From NCBI GenBank assembly GCA_964368965.1, contig CAYJDR010000035.1:1-22551 (forward strand): a stretch of DNA of 22,551 bases, written 5' to 3'. The translations under genes and the position numbers were made by a program. This DNA is from CAYJDR01 sp964368965. Its GTDB lineage: Bacteria > Chrysiogenota > Deferribacteres > Deferribacterales > Mucispirillaceae. A model generated the notes under the pieces. The model had not been told where the DNA came from. It ran no database searches and saw only the letters and a list, made by a program, of their open reading frames with translations. Of this stretch, positions 15,849 to 22,551 are shown piece after piece (position 1 is the first letter of the stretch; each line of letters begins with the position of its first letter).

Positions 15849-16247
15849 ATGAGTAAGAAATTAGTTATGTTAATTGGTGTAGCATTGTTGACAGTTTTTG
15901 CAACTGCATGTGCAACGATGTCTAGTCAGCCGGTTGTAGAACCTATGGCACAAGAAGTGGCAGAGCATCCTGTTGAAATGGAAGGTAAACTTTGCGCAAC
16001 TTGTCATGCTCCTGAAAGCACTGATGAAAACGCAGCAGATCCAACAGCTTATACAGAATGGTATGATAGCTTGCACGGTATTAATATGGTAACATGTACA
16101 ACATGTCATGGCGGTGAAGAAAACTTCATGCCAGTATCTAGCTTGACAACTTGTCAAACATGCCATGATGGTACTGAAACTGCTGAAAACCTCGTTAAAC
16201 AAATGGGCGACGCTCATACGTTTATACCTGTAAAATCATCTAAGTAA
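15849..16247 (+). CDS. Triheme c-type cytochrome, probable lipoprotein, first gene of the nap operon
   Basis: A 132-residue exported cytochrome. The start at 15849 follows GGGAGG (15836-15841); an in-frame ATG at 15828 precedes that site and is not used. The signal segment ends in FATAC, so Cys21 is a likely lipidation site, although Ala rather than Leu at -3 makes the lipobox imperfect. Three CXXCH sites lie at C49, C83 and C102. The position directly before napA suggests it delivers electrons to NapA in place of NapB/NapC, much as the multiheme NapM is placed in Desulfovibrio nap clusters; NapM there is tetraheme, so the match is one of position and not of detail. Confidence 0.85.
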   Translation: MSKKLVMLIGVALLTVFATACATMSSQPVVEPMAQEVAEHPVEMEGKLCATCHAPESTDENAADPTAYTEWYDSLHGINMVTCTTCHGGEENFMPVSSLTTCQTCHDGTETAENLVKQMGDAHTFIPVKSSK

Positions 16248-16270
16248 TTGCATTGCAAAGGAGAACATAA

Positions 16271-18691
16271 ATGGAACTATCAAGAAGATCACTTATAAAA
16301 TCATCACTTGCAGCTAGTGCAGCTATAGCAGCAGGTTTTTCAATCACAAAAGATGCGAACGCTCAACTCACACCACAACCTGTTGATAAATGGGTAAAAG
16401 GCGTTTGTCGTATGTGTGGTACAGGCTGTAGCTTGTACACAGGCGTAAAAGATGGTAAACTAGTTGCCATTAAAGGTAATAAAGACTCTAAAACAAATAT
16501 AAACGGTATATTATGTGTAAAAGGCGCAAACATCTGGAAAGTGGCAAGCCACCCAGACCGTTTAACTACTCCATTAATCAGGGGTAAAGATGGCAAGTTC
16601 CAAAAAGCGACTTGGGACGAAGCATTCGACTTAATCGAAATGAAGTTCAAAGAATATCACAAAAAATTTGGTTACGATTCAGTTGCATACTATGGCTCAG
16701 GCCAATGTACTACTGAGGAGAGCTACACTTTCAACAAAATATGGAAAGGCGGCTTCGGCTCGAACATGATGGACGGTAACCCTCGTCTATGTATGGCATC
16801 TGCAGTTGGTGCGTTCATTGGTTCGCTTGGTTCTGATGAGCCAGCTGGTACTTATGCAGATATCGAAGCTTCAAAATGTTTCTTCCTAACAGGTTCAAAC
16901 ACAGCAGACGCTCACCCGATTTTATTCAACAGGATATCTCGCCACAAGCGTAACAACCCTGATGTTAAAATCATTGTTTGCGAACCTCGTAAAACTCTAA
17001 CTTCTAGGATTGCTGATTTATGGATGCCGTTCCGCCCTGGTACAGATTTATATGTATTCAACGGTATGGCACGTGAAATCATCAAAAAAGGCATGGTTGA
17101 TAAAAACTTTATGAAACTTCTACGTTTCACAAAAGGGCCAGGTACTGAAGAAATCACTTATGAAGCATATGTTCAATCACTAGAGAAATACACTCCTGAA
17201 TACGTTGAAAAAATGAGTGGCTGTCCAGCTGAAAGTGTTGTTGAAGCTGCTGAAATGTTCGCTAAGAGTGGCGCTACAATGTCACTATGGTGCATGGGCT
17301 TAAACCAACGCTCAAACGGCGTATGGGCAAACAACCTAATCCATAACCTACATGGCTTAACGGGTAACTATGGTAAACCTGGTGCAGATGCGTTCTCATT
17401 AACAGGTCAACCAAACGCTTGTGGTGGTGTACGTGAAACAGGTTCATTATCACACTTATTGCCAGCTGCTAGGCCAGTTGCTAACGCTAAATGGCGTGGC
17501 TACATGGAAAACTTCTGGAAAGTTAAAGAACACAGCATTAACCCTACAAAAGCAATCAACCCTAAACCTGGCTTCCACGCTGTTAAGATGTTTGATAGCT
17601 TAGGTGCAGAAGATGATGCAACTAAACCACTAAAAGCGGTTATTATTTCAACAACTAACCCTGCACAAACACTACCGCACCTTAACAAGTGTTTACCAAA
17701 CTTTAAGAACGCGTTTACAGTTGTTATTGATATATTCCCAACACGTACTGCACAACTTGCTAGCGTTATATTGCCAGCAGCGTTCATCTATGAAAAAGGT
17801 GGCGTATATGGTTGTTCAGAGCGTCGTAGCTTCTTAACTGAAAAAGCTGTTGATGCTCCTGGTCAAGCGATGCCTGATTTATGGATAGCTTGCCAAATCG
17901 CTAAGCGTATGGGCTTAGAGAAATACATTGGCTGGTCTAACGAAGAAGATATCATGAAAATGAATGAAATGGCGTGGACTGACTACATCACATGTACAGC
18001 AAATACTGAAAAAACATTAAAAGGCGCTACATATGACAGAATGAAGAAGTCTACAGAGGGCGTTCAGTGGCCATGTCCTGATGTTAACCACCCAGGTACT
18101 TACAAGCGTTATGTAAGAGGTATGGACCCTATATTTGACGACCCAAAACGCTATGGTTATACAATCCCAGCTGATGCGAAGATGTACTTCTATGCGAAAC
18201 CAGATGGCCGTATGAACGTATTTGTACGTGATGCTGAGCCTAAGTTGTCAGAAGCTATTACGAAAGAGTATCCGTTCTTCTTAACTACTGGCCGTATCCT
18301 TGAGCAGTGGCATAGTGGCTCTATGACTATGCGCATACCTGAAACAGCTCAAGCGCATCCGAACGACTATGTAATGATACACAAAAATGACGCTAAAAAG
18401 TTGCAAATCAACGAAGGCGATATGGTTAAAGTTGAAAGCGTACGTGGCGAAGGAACATTCCCTGCAAGGCTTGTTGATATGAGCTTAGAAGGTATAGTAT
18501 ATATCCCAATGCACGACCAACGTGCAGCAAGGATGGTAAACTTCATCACTAATGACGTTGTTGACCCAGGCTCATTTGAACCTGATTACAAAGTAGCAGC
18601 TGTTAAGCTCACAAGAGTATCAGGCCCTAAAAACGTTGCTGAGAAATATGTTGTAACTATGGAAGAATTAAATAACCCTACGTTCAGCTAA
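16271..18691 (+). CDS. napA: Periplasmic nitrate reductase, catalytic subunit
   Basis: A molybdenum bis-MGD enzyme that reduces nitrate to nitrite in the periplasm. The 806-residue precursor has a Tat signal (SRRSLIK at residues 4-10, then Ala-rich hydrophobic segment, cleavage near ANA-Q). The [4Fe-4S] ligands are C46, C49, C53 and C82. C174 in GNPRLCMASAVGAF is the expected molybdenum ligand. TTGRILEQWHSGSMT near the C-terminus is typical of NapA. Assimilatory and formate dehydrogenase relatives are less likely given NapD, NapG and NapH downstream. AAAGGAG precedes the ATG. A strong hairpin separates it from napD. Confidence 0.95.
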   Translation: MELSRRSLIKSSLAASAAIAAGFSITKDANAQLTPQPVDKWVKGVCRMCGTGCSLYTGVKDGKLVAIKGNKDSKTNINGILCVKGANIWKVASHPDRLTTPLIRGKDGKFQKATWDEAFDLIEMKFKEYHKKFGYDSVAYYGSGQCTTEESYTFNKIWKGGFGSNMMDGNPRLCMASAVGAFIGSLGSDEPAGTYADIEASKCFFLTGSNTADAHPILFNRISRHKRNNPDVKIIVCEPRKTLTSRIADLWMPFRPGTDLYVFNGMAREIIKKGMVDKNFMKLLRFTKGPGTEEITYEAYVQSLEKYTPEYVEKMSGCPAESVVEAAEMFAKSGATMSLWCMGLNQRSNGVWANNLIHNLHGLTGNYGKPGADAFSLTGQPNACGGVRETGSLSHLLPAARPVANAKWRGYMENFWKVKEHSINPTKAINPKPGFHAVKMFDSLGAEDDATKPLKAVIISTTNPAQTLPHLNKCLPNFKNAFTVVIDIFPTRTAQLASVILPAAFIYEKGGVYGCSERRSFLTEKAVDAPGQAMPDLWIACQIAKRMGLEKYIGWSNEEDIMKMNEMAWTDYITCTANTEKTLKGATYDRMKKSTEGVQWPCPDVNHPGTYKRYVRGMDPIFDDPKRYGYTIPADAKMYFYAKPDGRMNVFVRDAEPKLSEAITKEYPFFLTTGRILEQWHSGSMTMRIPETAQAHPNDYVMIHKNDAKKLQINEGDMVKVESVRGEGTFPARLVDMSLEGIVYIPMHDQRAARMVNFITNDVVDPGSFEPDYKVAAVKLTRVSGPKNVAEKYVVTMEELNNPTFS

Positions 18692-18701
18692 TATGATTGA
18701 G

Positions 18702-18729
18702 TCGGCTATACTGTTCGTGGTATAGCCGA
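18702..18729 (+). promoter_or_regulatory. Intercistronic hairpin between napA and napD
   Basis: Perfect 10-bp stem TCGGCTATAC/GTATAGCCGA with an eight-base loop. A run of five T starts six bases after the stem, so it is a poor terminator; partial termination or protection of the napA message from decay are both possible, giving more NapA than NapDGH. Confidence 0.7.
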
Positions 18730-18749
18730 TATACTTTTTAGGAGAGAGC

Positions 18750-19052
18750 ATGTTTGTATCAAGCATAGTACACTTTGCCCCTAACAGTGGGGATAAGTTT
18801 GTGGATAAAATCAAAAGCATAGATTGTGTTGATCTGCACCAAGTTGACGATGAAACGGGTAAAGCTATCATTGTTATTGAATGCGAAGGCGATGAGCAAC
18901 TAGGCGAAATCAAAAAAGAAATACTAGAAGGTGAGTGTGTTCATGATGTGGCATACCATGCATTCTATTTTGAAGATGAAGTAAACGAAGCACTAGAAAA
19001 TGGCAAATTCAGTGAGTTTGACATAAATGAGTTATTAAAAGATAGACAGTAA
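18750..19052 (+). CDS. napD: NapD-type chaperone for nitrate reductase maturation
   Basis: A small cytoplasmic protein that binds the Tat signal of NapA and holds back export until the cofactor is in place. The 100 residues start with the family opening VSSIVHFAP and continue with a ferredoxin-like alternation including KAIIVIE and VHDVAYHAFYFED. The acidic C-terminal stretch of about 25 residues is longer than in enterobacterial NapD. AGGAGAG precedes the ATG. It is followed after five bases by napG. Confidence 0.88.
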   Translation: MFVSSIVHFAPNSGDKFVDKIKSIDCVDLHQVDDETGKAIIVIECEGDEQLGEIKKEILEGECVHDVAYHAFYFEDEVNEALENGKFSEFDINELLKDRQ

Positions 19053-19057
19053 TAAAA

Positions 19058-19669
19058 ATGAGCTTATTTGATAGCATAAAATATGCTTTTAACAATAATC
19101 CTTTTTCTGCAAGGTATAAGATAAACCGTATGCGCCCACCAGGAGCAGTGGAAGAAGAACGGTTTATAAAACTGTGCATACGCTGTTCAAGGTGTGTGGA
19201 AGTTTGTCCATATCGCTCGCTTAAGCGCTCGGGTAGTGCTGATATTGGGGATATTGGTACGCCTTTCATTTATGCAGAGGAAAACGCATGTAAGTTGTGC
19301 ACATTATGCACAAGTGTATGCCCTACTGGTGCGCTTGACCCAAGGGTTAAAGAACGTGAGCAAGTAAACATAGGTAAAGCACGCATAGATGAAGACAGGT
19401 GCTATAACTATAGGGCATTGAACTATAAAGATGGCGACCCAGAACCTATCATGTGCAACACATGCTTTAATGTGTGTCCGCTTAGGCACGATGCAATTTA
19501 TTTAGACGGTGGACTTGTCCCCGTTATTACAGAAGAATGCACAGGGTGTGGCATATGTGTTGAGCGTTGCCCAAATTTACCAAAATCAATAGCTATTATC
19601 CCAAAAGATATGCCTGATGCTGATAGTGCTGGCTATCTCGAATATTTAAAACGGTCGAGTAAGAAGTAA
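19058..19669 (+). CDS. napG: NapG-family four-cluster ferredoxin without a Tat signal
   Basis: A 203-residue protein with four [4Fe-4S] sets: CIRCSRCVEVCPY, CKLCTLCTSVCP, a third set made of an early Cys (DRCYNY) plus CNTCFNVCP, and CTGCGICVERCP. The motif RPPGAVEEERF before the first set is the NapG/MauM signature. Unlike known NapG proteins it has no twin-Arg leader: only 25 residues precede RPPGA and they contain no RR pair or hydrophobic stretch, and the gene starts five bases after napD, leaving no room for a longer form. It may work in the cytoplasm or be exported with a partner. No strong Shine-Dalgarno is seen; it is likely coupled to napD. Its stop overlaps the napH start. Confidence 0.88.
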   Translation: MSLFDSIKYAFNNNPFSARYKINRMRPPGAVEEERFIKLCIRCSRCVEVCPYRSLKRSGSADIGDIGTPFIYAEENACKLCTLCTSVCPTGALDPRVKEREQVNIGKARIDEDRCYNYRALNYKDGDPEPIMCNTCFNVCPLRHDAIYLDGGLVPVITEECTGCGICVERCPNLPKSIAIIPKDMPDADSAGYLEYLKRSSKK

Positions 19670-20460
19670 TGCGTAAATATAGACGTTTAATCCAATCATT
19701 TTTTTTCCTAGCGATGTTCATTGTGCCGGTGTTAAACATACTGGAGATATATTTCATCAAAGGTACGTACATTTCACTTGATGTTGGTTTACTTTCCATA
19801 TCTGACCCGCTTGCGATTATCCAGGCTATTTTAGCCTCGCATGAGTTAGTGGCGATTATGCTCGTATCAGCGTTCATACCGCTTGTTATCGCTATGTTTT
19901 TCGGTAGTGTGTGGTGTTCGTGGGCGTGTCCATATAATTTTATATTAGATGGGTTTGATTGGCTCAAAAAGAAACTGAAACTAAAATCTAAAAAACCAAA
20001 ATATAGGGCTTCAATATCATCTAAAACTAATGCTGTGCGATATCTGTTTTTAATAGTAGGGCTTAGTTTAGTTAGCATTACAGGTGTTCCGTTTTTATAT
20101 TTATTTTCCCCCCCGTCGTTGATATCGACGCAAACACTTTTATTAATAAAGTACTTTACACTGACGTTTGAAATAGTGTTTATTGTTGCATGGCTAGTGA
20201 TGGACTTCTTCCTAGGCTACCGAGTATGGTGCAGATACTTCTGCCCAACTGGCACAGTGCTATGCATTGCAAGAACTAAGAAAAGTTTACACATCGACTA
20301 TGCAGGTGCATGCTCAGACTGCTTAGCATGTGTGAAAGTTTGCCCAATGGTGCTAGACCCAAGGCACATTGAAAATGAAAACCTTTGCAACAACTGTGGC
20401 GAATGCGTTGATACATGCAACGCAAGAACAGATAAAGCGCTAAAATTCAGACTCAAGTAA
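19669..20460 (+). CDS. napH: NapH-type quinol-oxidising membrane iron-sulfur protein
   Basis: A 263-residue membrane protein with four main membrane segments. It has two CXXXCP motifs (WCSWACPYN and WCRYFCPTG) and a C-terminal pair of [4Fe-4S] sites (CSDCLACVKVCP and CNNCGECVDTCN). In Wolinella and Escherichia coli, NapH with NapG forms a quinol dehydrogenase feeding the periplasmic nitrate reductase. The start overlaps the napG stop by one base (TAATG). It is the last gene of the operon. Length is a little below typical NapH (about 285). Confidence 0.9.
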   Translation: MRKYRRLIQSFFFLAMFIVPVLNILEIYFIKGTYISLDVGLLSISDPLAIIQAILASHELVAIMLVSAFIPLVIAMFFGSVWCSWACPYNFILDGFDWLKKKLKLKSKKPKYRASISSKTNAVRYLFLIVGLSLVSITGVPFLYLFSPPSLISTQTLLLIKYFTLTFEIVFIVAWLVMDFFLGYRVWCRYFCPTGTVLCIARTKKSLHIDYAGACSDCLACVKVCPMVLDPRHIENENLCNNCGECVDTCNARTDKALKFRLK

Positions 20461-20511
20461 TTTTGCATATGTCATCAATAACACATTAATCAGGTGTATA
20501 ACTATCACATC

Positions 20512-20565
20512 GGTGGCTTCGCATGTGCTAATGTTGTAACAAGCCGCTCATCGTTGATTTTTTTT
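20512..20565 (+). terminator. Possible weak terminator of the nap operon
   Basis: Stem GGTGGCTT (20512-20519) with AAGCCGCT (20541-20548), including two G-T pairs, has a long loop, and eight T (20558-20565) begin about nine bases later. The fold is imperfect. The rest of 20461-20583 shows nothing else. Confidence 0.3.
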
Positions 20566-20583
20566 ACATTTTGAAAATAATCA

Positions 20584-20612
20584 TTGACAAACAACAAAAA
20601 GTTGATTAATAT
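20584..20612 (+). promoter_or_regulatory. Probable sigma-70 promoter of the MATE transporter gene
   Basis: Consensus -35 TTGACA (20584-20589), 17-bp spacer, -10 TAATAT (20607-20612). Transcription would start near 20619, leaving a leader of about 140 bases before the coding region. Confidence 0.6.
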
Positions 20613-20640
20613 ACATTTATCAAGGTTAACATAAGGTGTA

Positions 20641-20747
20641 TTGCAGGTAAGTAATATTCCAAATGTGAAGCTTCATAACATTTGCTACCCTTACCACAGT
20701 AAATGTTGCAAAGAACGATCCTCTATGCTATTAATAGCGTAGAGGAT
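20641..20747 (+). promoter_or_regulatory. Candidate structured, two-state leader RNA before the MATE gene
   Basis: Two helices compete for the same bases: CAAATGT (20660-20666) with ACATTTG (20678-20684), or AACATTTGCT (20677-20686) with AGTAAATGTT (20698-20707, one G-T pair). GGTAAG (20646-20651) can pair with CTTACC (20690-20695), enclosing the first helix or forming a pseudoknot with the loop of the second. TTGCA (20641-20645) and TGCAA (20707-20711) could close the domain. A 12-bp hairpin (20718-20729 with 20736-20747, loop ATTAAT) follows, and its 3' arm contains the AGAGGA ribosome binding site. I do not recognise a known riboswitch class. Confidence 0.4.
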
Positions 20748-20759
20748 TTGTTTTATATC

Positions 20760-22094
20760 ATGAAAAGTACAAAAACTAACGCAACTGATTTACAAAACGC
20801 ACCGGTTATTCAATCTTTTAAAGCTTATTTATTGCCAGCAATGTTCGCTATGGTGATCAAGGCTTTATATATCCTTATTGATACGATATTTGTTGGTCGT
20901 GGTGTAGGCCCGCTGGGTATAGGTGCAATGGCGATGACTGTGCCATTCTTTTCTGTGTTCACAGCTGTGGCGCTCACTGTTGGGCTTGGTGGTGCAACGC
21001 TGATGTCTATGGCGCTCGGTAGGGGCGATAAAGCTTCAGCGCAAGACTATTTCAACCAATCACTTTTATTCTTAACTATTGTCGAGTTTATACTTATCGC
21101 TATCGGTATGTATTATCTACCAGAGATACTTAACATGATGGGCGCAAAAGATGAGCTTGCGACACTTACTTATGATTATGTCATAGTTATGTTACCGTTC
21201 TTTTTTGCGCAGGGTGTAGGGCATGTGTTGTTATCGTTTATACGTAATGATGGCAACCCAAAGCTTGTGATGTACGCGATATTGGTGAGTGCTGTATTAA
21301 ATACGGTACTTGATTATATATTCATTTTCCCACTTGATATGGGTATAAAGGGTGCCGCGTGGGCAACTGCGATAGCGCAAGTGTCTATCGTTGTGTTTGC
21401 ACTATATCACTTCAAGTTGAAGCGTGGTGTGCTTAAGATTGAGCGCGTTAAGCTTCAATTATCGCACGTGCCAATGATATTAAAGATCGGCTTACCAACA
21501 TTATTTATCGAGTCAACTACAGCTGTAACTGTGATAGTGTTTAACAAAGTGTTGCTAACCAACTATACAGATATGCACGTGTCGGTTTACGGCATAATAA
21601 ATAATGTCGGGTTAGTAATACTATTTTTACTTATTGGTGTTGGGCAAGCGTGCCAGCCTATTATGAGCTATAACCACGGCGCAAACCGTAAGGAACGCAT
21701 TATTGAAGCATTCAAACTAGGCACTAAAACAGCGCTAGGCATAGGCGTTGCGACTGTGTTGATAATGGTGTTTGGGTCTTCTTTAGTGGCTGGTTTATTC
21801 GTTGTAGATAACGAAGTGCTTGTTGAATTGTCATCAAGTGCTTTGATTATATATTTTCTATCAACGCCGTTAATGGGTGTTAACGCGATGGTTGCATCAC
21901 TTTTTCAATCTATTGGAAGTTCGTGGAACTCGACAGTTATATCGTTGTTGCGCGGTTTTTTATTTGTGGTTGTCGGCATTTTATTCTTACCAAGCATTTT
22001 TGGTGAGGCGGGGATTTGGGCTAGTGTATTATTTGCAGAGGCTTTAACGTTTATATTAAGTGCGATTATGTTTAGGAAATATACAAACGGCTAG
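20760..22094 (+). CDS. MATE family multidrug/cation efflux transporter
   Basis: A 444-residue inner-membrane antiporter with about twelve membrane segments in two similar halves. Family features include the opening MFAMVIKALYILIDTIFVGRGVG, GVGQACQPIMSYNHGA in the middle, and the late stretch FLSTPLMGVNAMVASLFQSIG. It would export drugs or cationic metabolites in exchange for Na+ or H+; the substrate is unknown. The ATG at 20760 is preferred to the in-frame ATG at 20703, because the latter lacks a ribosome binding site and would translate through the leader hairpin. AGAGGA (20741-20746) lies 13 bases before 20760, somewhat far. One base separates the stop from that of the convergent small gene. 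Confidence 0.93.
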   Translation: MKSTKTNATDLQNAPVIQSFKAYLLPAMFAMVIKALYILIDTIFVGRGVGPLGIGAMAMTVPFFSVFTAVALTVGLGGATLMSMALGRGDKASAQDYFNQSLLFLTIVEFILIAIGMYYLPEILNMMGAKDELATLTYDYVIVMLPFFFAQGVGHVLLSFIRNDGNPKLVMYAILVSAVLNTVLDYIFIFPLDMGIKGAAWATAIAQVSIVVFALYHFKLKRGVLKIERVKLQLSHVPMILKIGLPTLFIESTTAVTVIVFNKVLLTNYTDMHVSVYGIINNVGLVILFLLIGVGQACQPIMSYNHGANRKERIIEAFKLGTKTALGIGVATVLIMVFGSSLVAGLFVVDNEVLVELSSSALIIYFLSTPLMGVNAMVASLFQSIGSSWNSTVISLLRGFLFVVVGILFLPSIFGEAGIWASVLFAEALTFILSAIMFRKYTNG

Positions 22095-22095
22095 G

Positions 22096-22260
22096 TTATT
22101 TTTTCTGACAGAATATCGAGTTTAACAATTTACTAGCTTCTTGTACTTTATGGTCATCTTGCATTTTTTTCAGCTCTGAAGTTCTTTCTTTGTTTATATC
22201 TTTTTTATTTTGTTCGTCAAGAATATCGTGTGGCTTATTGTTATTAGTGTTATCAGTCAT
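22096..22260 (-). CDS. Small hydrophilic hypothetical protein, 54 residues
   Basis: The minus-strand frame from the ATG at 22260-22258 to the TAA at 22098-22096 encodes 54 residues, very rich in Lys, Asp, Asn, Gln and Glu (for example MTDNTNNNKPHDILDEQNKK), with a helical second half ending SIFCQKK. There is no signal peptide. AGGA lies 8 bases before the ATG, and a promoter-like TTGACA (22351-22346) with TACGAT (22327-22322) lies upstream. I do not recognise the family. It is convergent with the MATE gene and divergent from the XRE regulator. Confidence 0.6.
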   Translation of the reverse strand: MTDNTNNNKPHDILDEQNKKDINKERTSELKKMQDDHKVQEASKLLNSIFCQKK

Positions 22261-22314
22261 TTAAATTCCTATAAAGCATGTAGTAAATATGTATAAACTA
22301 TAAAGATAATTTAT

Positions 22315-22358
22315 TTGTATCATCGTACAATGAACATTAATACAATGTCAAGTATAAT
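22315..22358. promoter_or_regulatory. Overlapping divergent promoters with a candidate operator
   Basis: Plus strand: TATAAT (22353-22358) lies only six bases before the XRE ATG. Minus strand: TTGACA (22351-22346), 18 bp, TACGAT (22327-22322). Between them are the inverted repeat TTGTA (22315-22319)/TACAA (22326-22330) and a second TACAATG (22341-22347) 15 bases from the first (22326-22332). Autoregulation by the XRE protein is plausible. Confidence 0.4.
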
Positions 22359-22364
22359 GTATTT

Positions 22365-22551
22365 ATGAACGTTGGCAAAGTAATCAAGCAGTTGAGGGTT
22401 GAGCGAGGTCTTAGCCAGTTATCATTAGGTTTATCAATAGGTAACGATGCTGCATACATCTCACGCATTGAAAACAACAGGAAAGAACCAAGCTTGAAAA
22501 TATTGTTGCGCCTAGCGGAAGTGCTAGAAGTTGAGCCGATAGAGCTTTTCA
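22365..22551 (+). CDS. XRE-family helix-turn-helix transcriptional regulator (partial, 3' end outside window)
   Basis: The first 62 codons are in the window. They encode a classic Cro/C1-type helix-turn-helix: MNVGKVIKQLRVERGLSQ, then a recognition helix region with AYISRIENNRKEPSLKILLRLAEVLEV and the closing PIELF. The domain is complete at 62 residues, but whether a further domain follows cannot be seen. No Shine-Dalgarno is present; the -10 element ends six bases before the ATG, so the message may be leaderless. Confidence 0.85.
   Translation, partial: MNVGKVIKQLRVERGLSQLSLGLSIGNDAAYISRIENNRKEPSLKILLRLAEVLEVEPIELF

Noticed and set aside
19596..20078. 160-residue minus-strand frame across napG and napH
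   Set aside because: Antisense shadow of genes with clear CXXXCP and cluster motifs.

Overview
The window looks like chromosomal DNA from a Gram-negative anaerobe or microaerophile with AT-rich DNA that respires nitrate and reduces nitrite with multiheme cytochromes. The evidence is Tat and Sec signal peptides, an outer-membrane-type beta-barrel, a system II (ResB/CcsA) cytochrome c maturation pair, a Nap operon, an octaheme nitrite reductase, and ferredoxin-linked aryl-pyruvate oxidation. A Deferribacterota-like host (such as a Mucispirillum or Denitrovibrio relative) fits, but this is inference from gene content only. I saw no rRNA, tRNA, CRISPR array or intact insertion sequence.

Layout. 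1-383: an unidentified coding-like remnant on the minus strand, then a promoter. 384-5163: a plus-strand run iorA-iorB-paaK-cyclophilin (periplasmic)-cyclophilin (cytoplasmic, Lys/Thr/Ala-rich tail), ending in a strong terminator. 5162-6076 (minus): an unrecognised helical protein. 6377-8618: promoter, outer-membrane barrel, pentaheme cytochrome, terminator. 8645-11261 (minus): endonuclease IV, a stand-alone NapH-like iron-sulfur membrane protein, and methylglyoxal synthase, each with its own signals. 11262-13612 (minus): ccsA and resB with a 4-bp overlap. 13648-15474 (minus): octaheme nitrite reductase. 15475-15848: a divergent control region rich in CTTTACA repeats. 15849-20460 (plus): triheme lipoprotein-napA-napD-napG-napH. 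20584-22094: promoter, structured leader and a MATE transporter. 22096-22551: a 54-residue protein gene and, divergent from it, an XRE-family regulator cut by the window edge.

How the genes fit together. NapGH plus a lipid-anchored triheme cytochrome would carry quinol electrons to periplasmic NapA, which makes nitrite. The octaheme reductase, transcribed divergently from the same control region, would reduce nitrite to ammonium. ResB/CcsA would attach the many hemes. The barrel plus pentaheme cytochrome pair could be a separate electron route across the outer membrane. The iorAB-paaK operon would supply reduced ferredoxin and aryl-CoA chemistry from aromatic amino acids.

The observations most worth a second look are: the Tyr-x-Cys signature and CX4CH last heme of the nitrite reductase; the Nap operon without NapB or NapC and with a leaderless NapG; the shared CTTTACA repeats; the two-state RNA leader before the MATE gene; and the barrel-cytochrome pair.
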